From: Janthinobacterium sp. SUN073
GTDB lineage: Bacteria; Pseudomonadota; Gammaproteobacteria; Burkholderiales; Burkholderiaceae_D
Direction: 5' to 3'
DNA length: 64,000 bases
Assembly: GCF_030397665.1 (NCBI RefSeq)
Contig: NZ_JAPUBT010000004.1
Coordinates: 1-64,000 of the forward strand
The notes under the pieces are model-generated. The model did no database searches and was not told the origin of the DNA. It worked only from the letters and a program-made list of their open reading frames with translations. The translations under genes and the position numbers were made by a program. This document shows positions 51,072 to 57,336 of the stretch, piece by piece (position 1 is the stretch's first letter; every line of letters starts with the position of its first letter).

Positions 51072-51796
51072 TGCCGCCTCGCCGCGCCGCATGGACCATG
51101 CTCCCCACGTCGCTCGTCGCCCTGTTGTCCGCCTGCGGCGGCAGCGTCGATGTAACCACGCCCCCATCCACCATTCCTTACCTGGTGTACACACATGACG
51201 CGTCCAAGCTGCTACCTGACACGGGCAGTATTAGCATTGCACCAACAGGTACACCAGCAACGATTTCGCCGCGTGGCAGCCTGACGATAGCGGCCGATGG
51301 CCGGGCAAGTTGGGGGGCTGGCCTAAACGGGGGAGTTACTGCGTACCACCATCCGCAGGCGAAGCATTTGCCTTATGCAGCCATGTTGTGCATGTCCGGC
51401 TTAGGCGGAAAGGATAACCGCAAAGCCATTCATATACTGGTGGCCGCCGTCGCTGAAGTAGTGAGTACAGCAGCCGCTTTGGCGGAGCAACGATTCGACA
51501 GCAGTTTCGACGACTGTGCAGACGACACGGCCAGCGAAAGTCTGCGCTTCGACAGCGCGGGCAACTTGCTGAGGCGCACCACGCGTCAGCCTGGTGGCCC
51601 GGGCGTGACAACTGCCTACACTGCCACCGAAGTGGACCGCATGCTGGGGAGGGACGGATTGACGGAAATAGGCATCACTACCCGGCTTCAGGCATTCCGC
51701 TTGTCCGTTGACGGCGCGCCACGCTACGTACTCGTTGAGCAACGCAGCAGCGCCGCGCAAGCAGCGGCAAGCTATCTGATTTTGTGGAAACAATAG
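51068..51796 (+). CDS. Putative lipoprotein, function unknown
   Basis: A 242-residue protein starting with an ATG that overlaps the racemase stop (ATGA), so it is translationally coupled. The first residues form a lipoprotein signal peptide with the lipobox LLSAC before GGSVDVTTPP. The mature part has no family I recognise; it contains Ala-rich helix AIHILVAAVAEVVSTAAALA and an acidic segment FDDCADDTASE. Base composition is a little lower in GC than the core genome. Acting in the envelope with a racemase under AraC control is an inference from position only. Confidence 0.7.
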   Translation: MMPPRRAAWTMLPTSLVALLSACGGSVDVTTPPSTIPYLVYTHDASKLLPDTGSISIAPTGTPATISPRGSLTIAADGRASWGAGLNGGVTAYHHPQAKHLPYAAMLCMSGLGGKDNRKAIHILVAAVAEVVSTAAALAEQRFDSSFDDCADDTASESLRFDSAGNLLRRTTRQPGGPGVTTAYTATEVDRMLGRDGLTEIGITTRLQAFRLSVDGAPRYVLVEQRSSAAQAAASYLILWKQ

Positions 51797-51997
51797 CAAT
51801 ATATGGTGTCGCAAACTCTAGGCCAGCCGCAACGAAACGCCAACGTAGAGCGCAATAACGACACTGTGCGCCACGACTGGCTCAGAGCTCTAAAAATAAG
51901 TAATTTCAATGGCATTTTTTGATAAAGGAGCCCTATTATCAAATCTTCAAACTTAGGCAATAATAGAGTCATCTTTGAGCCAATTGGACAAGACTTT

Positions 51998-53344
51998 GTG
52001 GCGAAAGTTCAAGATCCCGTCACTCGGGTGATTATCGTGGGAGCAGGGTTTTCGGGTATTGCTGCCGCTAATTCACTGCAAACTTGCGGTGTGGAAGTGA
52101 TGGTGTTGGAAGGACGTTCGCAGATCGGTGGGCGTACGCGCACGCTGCCCGCCCTGGGTGCAAGTGTAGAGGCGGGGGGCGCCTGGATTCATGCACCGAT
52201 CGGTAATCCTTTGACCGACCTGGCCAACTTTCTTTCCATCGAACAACGCCGGTTTGCGCTGAGCGACATTTTTTCGGAGATGCGGCTGGCAGGCTTGCAC
52301 GGGGAAGTGTTAGATACGCTGGAGCGTGATCGTGTTATGCAGCTTGCCGATGAGATTGAGACGGAACTGACGCAGTTGGCGTTTAAATATGCGCCCACAC
52401 AGAACGTCGCCGACCTGCTCGAATTGCGACTACGCTCAATCACCGATCCATCTCTACGGGCGTGGGTGCGCTTTGTTGTATACACGGGGTTTCAGGCTGA
52501 TTTAGCTTGTCATGCAGAAGATATTTCCATTGCCAATTACGCCTTGGATGCAGGGTTCAGCGGGGGAGATCACCGCATCGTGGGCGGTTACGGAAAAATG
52601 CTTTCCCGTCTTGCCGATGGTTTGGAAATATACTGCGACGCGCTCGTCAGTGAGGTGCGGCAAACCACTGAGGGCGTGACAGTACGCTGTACCGACGGGC
52701 GCGTAGAACGGGGGTCGCATGTGGTGATCAGTGTGCCGCTGGGCGTCCTGAAGGCTGGTGTCATCCGTTTTTCGCCGGACTTGCCAGTGGCAAAAAAGAG
52801 AGCCATCGAGCAGCTGGGTTTTGGGGCATTCGAAAAACTTATTCTCCAATTCGAGCAGGCATTTTGGAAAATTGGGAATGCTAGTCCCAGTGGTGTATTC
52901 ATTCGGGATCACCCAGTTTTTCCGTACTGGATTGATGTAACCTCCACCGCCGGTCGACCGACCTTGGTCGCGCACATCGCAGGGCCGCCAGCCCTTGCAT
53001 TAGCTGACTTCAGCCCCGATGCAGCGCTCGCGATGGCTTTAGCGGCACTCGCTACCGCCTTTGCTTGTGAAATACCGAGACCTACGGCCTTCCATCAGAC
53101 CAATTGGTCTGGCGATCCCTGTAGTCGCGGCGCGTATACACATTTGTCTCCCGTTTCTACAATTGAGGATTTGCAGTCCCTAGGCGAACCCGTAGGTCGT
53201 ATTCTCTTCGCCGGCGAGGCGACTTCCATGCAACGTTTCGGCTATGTTGACGGGGCCTACATCTCGGGTCTTCGCGAGGCACAGAGGTTGGTCAGCGCTT
53301 CTGGGGTGCAATTATCAGCAATTAAATACGATCACCAGGGATAG
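51998..53344 (+). CDS. FAD-dependent amine oxidase (polyamine oxidase/tryptophan monooxygenase-like)
   Basis: A 448-residue flavin amine oxidase. The FAD Rossmann motif VIIVGAGFSGIAAAN (about 11-25), the following acidic residue and GGRTRT (44-49) are canonical. GGAWIHAPIGNPLTDLA resembles plant and bacterial polyamine oxidases. The C-terminal FAD site is RILFAGEATSMQRFGYVDGA, preceded by WSGDPCSRGAYTHL. The substrate is not fixed: a polyamine, or tryptophan as in the indole-acetamide route, given the amidase downstream. The start is uncertain: the GTG at 51998 lacks a ribosome site, whereas AAGGAG at 51925-51930 stands before in-frame ATT/ATC codons. Lower GC than the core suggests transfer. 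Confidence 0.85.
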   Translation: MAKVQDPVTRVIIVGAGFSGIAAANSLQTCGVEVMVLEGRSQIGGRTRTLPALGASVEAGGAWIHAPIGNPLTDLANFLSIEQRRFALSDIFSEMRLAGLHGEVLDTLERDRVMQLADEIETELTQLAFKYAPTQNVADLLELRLRSITDPSLRAWVRFVVYTGFQADLACHAEDISIANYALDAGFSGGDHRIVGGYGKMLSRLADGLEIYCDALVSEVRQTTEGVTVRCTDGRVERGSHVVISVPLGVLKAGVIRFSPDLPVAKKRAIEQLGFGAFEKLILQFEQAFWKIGNASPSGVFIRDHPVFPYWIDVTSTAGRPTLVAHIAGPPALALADFSPDAALAMALAALATAFACEIPRPTAFHQTNWSGDPCSRGAYTHLSPVSTIEDLQSLGEPVGRILFAGEATSMQRFGYVDGAYISGLREAQRLVSASGVQLSAIKYDHQG

Positions 53345-53348
53345 TGAA

Positions 53349-53489
53349 ATGCAAAAAAACGGACTATCGGTGACAAGCGTCGGGAATCCGGTGCCTACTA
53401 CCACCTTGTTCTCGGTGATTAGTACCCTTGCTAGACGTCGTCACGCTCCAATTGACAGCGCCTGTTTTCGTAGACTTTTCTCAGACTAA
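53349..53489 (+). CDS. Small ORF of 46 codons between oxidase and amidase
   Basis: ATG at 53349, four bases after the oxidase stop, to TAA at 53487-53489, nine bases before the amidase ATG. AGGGA lies 7 bases before the ATG. The peptide is basic with a Thr/Pro segment (NPVPTTTLFSV), a Ser-Thr-Leu stretch and an Arg-rich C-terminal part (STLARRRHAP, CFRRLF). No family is recognised. It may be a real small protein, a translational bridge for the amidase, which lacks a ribosome site of its own, or chance. Confidence 0.4.
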   Translation: MQKNGLSVTSVGNPVPTTTLFSVISTLARRRHAPIDSACFRRLFSD

Positions 53490-53498
53490 AAACACCCT

Positions 53499-54770
53499 AT
53501 GAATCAACGTGTACCCGCCGCATTTTCGTGTGTTCAGGACGGCTTTGATAAAAGTCAGTTGCAAGCCAGCGGCGCCTTTGTGGAAGAATTTGAACTTAAG
53601 CCCTATGCGCCTGGCACTTTGGATGGCTTGCGATTCGCTGTCAAAGATAACATCGACATCTGTGACCGCCTGACCTCGTATGGCAGTAAACCCTGGCGTG
53701 ATGTGCATCCGCCTTCAGCATTTCACGCGGTTTGTGTTGAACAGTTGTTGGCGGTCGGCGCTCACTGCGTCGGAAAAACCGTGGCCGATGAATTCACCTA
53801 CAGCCTGGATGGGGAGAGTCACTTCTTTGGCACCCCATTGAATCCGCGTGCACCTGATCGAATTCCTGGGGGTTCATCTAGTGGTTCGGCATCAGCGGTC
53901 GCCTGCGAACTGGTGGATTTTGCACTTGGTACTGACTGCGGTGGATCTATTCGAGTTCCAGCCAGCCTTTGCGGAGTATTTGGGATGCGTCCAAGTTTAC
54001 ACCGCATTTCCGAAGCCGGCGTGCTTCCTTTTGCACCGAGTGTAAGTACCGTCGGTGTATTGGCTCGAAGTCTACCCATTCTGCGCAAAGCAATGCGCGT
54101 GCTTCTTCGCAGCCAAAATGTAACATCCCCAACGGTTAAAAATGTGTATCTATTGGAAGATGCCTTTAAGCTGGCCGATCCTGCTATCCAAGCTGCGCTA
54201 TCTGAACATCTTGCTTACCTGCGCAACCGCACTGACATCACCGTTTCTTCGATTACGCTGCGCGACATAACAGGGCTGGACCTGGACTTGATGTCATGCA
54301 ACAGGAAAGCGCTACGCGTTCTGCAGACGGTAGAGGTGGGCAATGCGATAGGTGGCTGGATTCGTGCAAATCAACCCGAGCTAGGACCAAATTTCCAGGC
54401 TGGATATCGGAATGTCGAAGACTATGATCGCAGTACCCTGAGTGACGGCTTGAACCTGTGCGAGAACCTCTATACCCGAATCGCTGCTTTCACTAAGCCG
54501 GGCGATGTTTTCTGTTACCCCACTGCACCAGTATTGGCACCGAAGAAGGGCACATTAACTGGCGACAACCTTCCCGCCGTTCTCGACTATTACGACCGGA
54601 CCATGGCCGTTACGTCCTTCGCGGGTGTTGCCAGATTGCCAGAAATAACCCTCCCGCTGGCCCAGGTCGATGGAGTTCCAATCGGTCTGTCTTTAACTGC
54701 AGGCCGCTATCAAGATGAATTTCTTCTTGATGCTAGTCAGCACTTATGGGGCGCGCACCTGGCGTCCTAA
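53499..54770 (+). CDS. Amidase-signature hydrolase, AMI1 (indole-3-acetamide hydrolase)-like
   Basis: A 423-residue amidase-signature enzyme. The Ser-cisSer-Lys triad is present: Lys49 in LRFAVKDNIDICD, the serine cluster 126-130 in PGGSSSGSA, and Ser150 in GTDCGGSIRVPAS. The stretch VGKTVADEFTYSLDGESHFF, then GTPLNPRAPDRIPGG, closely resembles plant AMI1-type indole-acetamide amidases. It would hydrolyse an amide to acid and ammonia. It follows a flavin amine oxidase and a small ORF; if the oxidase makes an amide from an amino acid, the two enzymes form a two-step route. No Shine-Dalgarno is seen before the ATG. Confidence 0.86.
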   Translation: MNQRVPAAFSCVQDGFDKSQLQASGAFVEEFELKPYAPGTLDGLRFAVKDNIDICDRLTSYGSKPWRDVHPPSAFHAVCVEQLLAVGAHCVGKTVADEFTYSLDGESHFFGTPLNPRAPDRIPGGSSSGSASAVACELVDFALGTDCGGSIRVPASLCGVFGMRPSLHRISEAGVLPFAPSVSTVGVLARSLPILRKAMRVLLRSQNVTSPTVKNVYLLEDAFKLADPAIQAALSEHLAYLRNRTDITVSSITLRDITGLDLDLMSCNRKALRVLQTVEVGNAIGGWIRANQPELGPNFQAGYRNVEDYDRSTLSDGLNLCENLYTRIAAFTKPGDVFCYPTAPVLAPKKGTLTGDNLPAVLDYYDRTMAVTSFAGVARLPEITLPLAQVDGVPIGLSLTAGRYQDEFLLDASQHLWGAHLAS

Positions 54771-54812
54771 TGGTTAGGCGTCAGTCGCGTATTAATTTTT
54801 AGAAAAGAGAAT

Positions 54813-55373
54813 ATGAAATCAATTTTCCTCAACGGTACCGTTGGTGTCGGGAAATCAACCACCGCCGAACATTTGGGGGCATGCCTTGCCGCGCGCAGTA
54901 CGCCCCATGCAGTCATTGATCTGGACAGTATTCGGCAGTACTGGCCCGCGTCGGCACGCGATCCGTTCAACCTGGAAATTGAACTATTGAACCTGGCAGC
55001 ACTTGCCGCCAACTTTGAACGTGCTGGGGCGCAATACCTGGTGATAGCCGGGGTCATTGAGAACGTAAATAGCGCGGCGCGTTACCGTGCAGCCCTGCGA
55101 GGCCAGCCGGTCTTCATCTGTCGGCTCATGGCCCCATCCGAAGTGATAGGGCAGCGCTTGCAGGTACGGCATCAGAACGACTCGAAAGCGCTTCATTGGC
55201 ATCTGCAACGAAGCCTTGAGCTCGATTTAATTCTTCGCGATGCACATGTGGATGACACGGTGATTGACTGCGCCGGGAGCTCGCCACATGAAATAGCAGA
55301 GAAGGTTCTTTCCGTTGTTGGCTGTGCAACAGGCGCAGCCCTACCAGCCGACAATCAGATACGCTTCAGTTAG
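54813..55373 (+). CDS. P-loop AAA/kinase-like ATPase, function unknown
   Basis: A 186-residue nucleotide-binding protein with Walker A in LNGTVGVGKSTTAEHLG (about 5-21) and a DLDSIRQYWP stretch where shikimate or adenylylsulfate-type kinases have their first substrate-binding Asp. It belongs to the small-molecule kinase-like AAA group; the substrate is unknown. AAAGAGA ribosome site. It lies 42 bases after the amidase and 12 before the acetyltransferase, probably the same operon. Confidence 0.75.
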   Translation: MKSIFLNGTVGVGKSTTAEHLGACLAARSTPHAVIDLDSIRQYWPASARDPFNLEIELLNLAALAANFERAGAQYLVIAGVIENVNSAARYRAALRGQPVFICRLMAPSEVIGQRLQVRHQNDSKALHWHLQRSLELDLILRDAHVDDTVIDCAGSSPHEIAEKVLSVVGCATGAALPADNQIRFS

Positions 55374-55385
55374 AAGAAACAACTT

Positions 55386-55925
55386 ATGAAATCACATACC
55401 ACCGATCGGCTCATACTACGTCCATGGACGCTAGATGATGTAGAGTTCGTTTTCGACATGTATTCTCGATGGGAGGTCCAACGCTTCATCGGATTCTCCC
55501 CTCGATTACTGGCATGCCGAGCAGAGGCTGAGGAAAAAATCCTTCAGTGGCAAAGTCTAAGGCATGAGATCAACGGTTTCTGGGCCATCACATCCAAAGA
55601 ATCAGGAGCCTTGCTTGGTAACGTATTTTTAAAGCCGATTCCATTTTCATTCAAAAACAATGCATCATGCTCACCCGACGACACAGAAATTGGATGGCAT
55701 CTTTACCCAAAAGCATGGGGCAAGGGCTTTGCATCCGAAAGTGCGGCAGCACTACTACAGCATGCATTCGGTGAAGGTCTTGAACGAGTGGTCGCCGTCA
55801 CCTATCCTGAGAATGTTGCGTCTGTCGGCGTATGTGAACGAATCGGCATGCGCTACGAGGGATTGAGTTCAGCGTATTACAACGCGACGGTCAAGCTGTT
55901 TACGGCAATGAAGCCCGCGCTGTGA
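55386..55925 (+). CDS. GNAT family N-acetyltransferase (RimJ/RimL-like)
   Basis: A 179-residue GNAT of the RimJ/RimL type. N-terminal TDRLILRPWTLDDVEFVFDM, the acetyl-CoA-binding region EIGWHLYPKAWGKGFASESA (motif A, Q/R-x-x-G-x-G/A in the form AWGKGFA), and the C-terminal VAVTYPENVASVGVCERIGM are all present. The acceptor could be a small amine, antibiotic or protein N-terminus. Last gene of the lower-GC operon; one sampled 60-base stretch here (55501-55560) has 29 G+C, against 43 in a sample from gcvH. Confidence 0.88.
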   Translation: MKSHTTDRLILRPWTLDDVEFVFDMYSRWEVQRFIGFSPRLLACRAEAEEKILQWQSLRHEINGFWAITSKESGALLGNVFLKPIPFSFKNNASCSPDDTEIGWHLYPKAWGKGFASESAAALLQHAFGEGLERVVAVTYPENVASVGVCERIGMRYEGLSSAYYNATVKLFTAMKPAL

Positions 55926-56058
55926 TCTGCCCGGAAGTATTTCAGACCAACTGAAGAGCCGTATGCATTGCTTTGTCATACAATTACCCCGCAAATCTGC
56001 AGCCACATAATCCGCAAACTTTCAGTCTTTCGATGACGACTTCAACAGAGTTATATCA

Positions 56059-56611
56059 TCAGCGGCAATGCAGGTCCTGGTAAAGCTCGCTGGCATACTG
56101 GCTCCCCCTGTCCGAATGGCCGATCAATACGGGCGCCGGCCGACGCTGTTAATTGGCCATATTCAACGCATCGCAAACCAGCTTGGTTGGCATGCTTGGT
56201 GCCATGGCCCAGCCCACCACTTTGCGCGCGTACAGGTCCAGCACGGTTGCCAGATGCTGCCAGCCGGCACCGGTACGGATGTACGTGATGTCGCTGACGT
56301 ATGCCAGGTTCGGCGCGCTCGGATTGCACTGCCGGTTCAGCACGTTGCTAGCCACTGGCAGGTCGTGCTTGCTGTCCGTCGTATGGACGAACTTGCGCTT
56401 CCAGACCGGATTCAAAACCTGCAGGCGCATCAAACAAACTGCGCACCTTGTAGCGCCCGATGTCGAACCCTGCGCTGGCTTTGCACCAAACCGGTTTAGC
56501 AGAACGACGCTGCGCCTCGTAAAAGCCGGATCGGCTCACGTCCAGGATGCGACAGCTGTGCCGGACTGAGATGGCCTCCTTTTGCAGCTGGCGAATGAGC
56601 GTATGGGGCAC
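56059..56611 (-). pseudogene. IS3-family transposase OrfB remnant
   Basis: The N-terminal HTH_21-type part starts at MPHTLIRQLQKEAISVRHSC and runs to GFDIGRYKVRSL. The frame then shifts to LNPVWKRKFVHTTDSKHDLP and the DDE core YVSDITYIRTGAGW, with the first catalytic Asp. A TAA at 56149-56151 interrupts the core after CDALNMAN; the frame continues as QRRPAPVLIGHSDRGSQYAS (second Asp) and stops at 56059-56061. The third acidic residue and C-terminus are lost, so the protein is inactive. Confidence 0.88.
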
Positions 56612-56643
56612 TTCATCTCGCGGGCAAAGAAGGCCGAGGCCTT

Positions 56644-56907
56644 TTAAAAGATGGTGACATCCTGCCGAAGTTGCTGATTTTCCAGCTCCATTTGGCGGAT
56701 TCTTTGCTGCTCGGCGGTGAGCGGCTTGCCGATGCCGGGCTGCCCGTTCCGCTCGGTACTGTACTGCTGTAGCCAGCGACGGTTCGCGGTCTGGACGATG
56801 CCCATGCTTTCGCTGACGTTCTGGACGCTCTGGCCCTGCTCATTGATCAGCCGGACCACTTCCAGTTTCAGGTTCGGCTCGAAGGCTCTACGTTTTCTTG
56901 TTGTCAT
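56644..56907 (-). pseudogene. IS3-family transposase OrfA (slightly truncated)
   Basis: An 87-residue HTH transposase subunit, MTTRKRRAFEPNLKLEVVRL onward, with a leucine-rich C-terminal helix (MELENQQLRQDVTIF). A TTTTAAAA sequence puts a stop where the frame would normally continue as KASAFFAREMK, which is readable just downstream. This is either the natural frameshift region or a late nonsense change. Without a working OrfB it cannot drive transposition. Confidence 0.8.
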
Positions 56908-57003
56908 GCTTTTTCCTCGGATGCTAGATTTTCTACCTATCGAGGTGTCCGGGCAAATTAGTCCACACCAACATTACACTTTGGAAACCTAAGATTTCTT
57001 CAG

Positions 57004-57032
57004 TTGACACCCTCTCAGCACGTGCATAAGAT
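57004..57032 (+). promoter_or_regulatory. Sigma-70 promoter of mgtA
   Basis: TTGACA at 57004-57009, 17-base spacer, TAAGAT at 57027-57032. Predicted start at about 57039-57040. It lies 30 bases beyond the end of the decayed IS element. Confidence 0.7.
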
Positions 57033-57039
57033 GCCCCCA

Positions 57040-57336
57040 TTATTCATTTACGGAGTCCCACGTGGGTACTTGTTCTAGTGACAGTAGCCGATCTTGTATC
57101 GGTGATTGCCTCGGCAGCTAAACAGCAAGCAACGCGGAACTCTCTTTCCTCCATGCCTTGCTGAGCAAGGTGCGGTGTCTCTCGCGGCCAGTCTGGCCGC
57201 GCGTCTCTCCCCCCTCTTTCCGATCGCGACCGGCTACTGACCCGGATTGCCCGCCAGCACTATTGTGTCTTGGCGGCACGCAAGTCTTGCCTGCGGCTGC
57301 GCCGCCCGTCAACACCTCGTCGTGAAAGGAAGAGCC
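57040..57336 (+). promoter_or_regulatory. Long structured 5' leader of mgtA
   Basis: About 297 bases of leader without a convincing protein gene. Perfect hairpins: CCGAT/ATCGG (57088-57102), CCTTGC/GCAAGG with a 3-base loop (57156-57170), and CGCGGCCA/TGGCCGCG with a 3-base loop (57183-57201). Two copies of CTCTTTCC (57142-57149 and 57214-57221) could pair with the GGAAGAG ribosome site before the ATG. The layout suggests a metal- or translation-sensing leader, as known for mgtA in enterobacteria, but it matches no riboswitch family I can recognise. Confidence 0.5.

Larger units (their letters stand above)
56045..56974 (-). mobile_element. Decayed IS3-family insertion sequence
   Basis: A minus-strand IS3 element missing its 3' part. 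The left terminus TGGACTAATTTGCCCGGACA reads inward from about 56974. OrfA is nearly intact, and OrfB is broken by a frameshift or deletion, a nonsense codon and loss of the last third. No matching right inverted repeat is found near 56045, so the boundary there is approximate. It separates the lower-GC operon from the mgtA region. Confidence 0.85.

Noticed and set aside
57031-57078. Proline-containing leader peptide (15 codons) before mgtA, analogous to mgtL
   Set aside because: Its ATG lies inside the predicted -10 box (57027-57032), upstream of the expected transcription start, and it has no ribosome site. It would revive only if transcription starts earlier.
57102-57164. GTG-started 20-codon frame inside the mgtA leader
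   Set aside because: No Shine-Dalgarno and it crosses two predicted hairpins; too weak to call.
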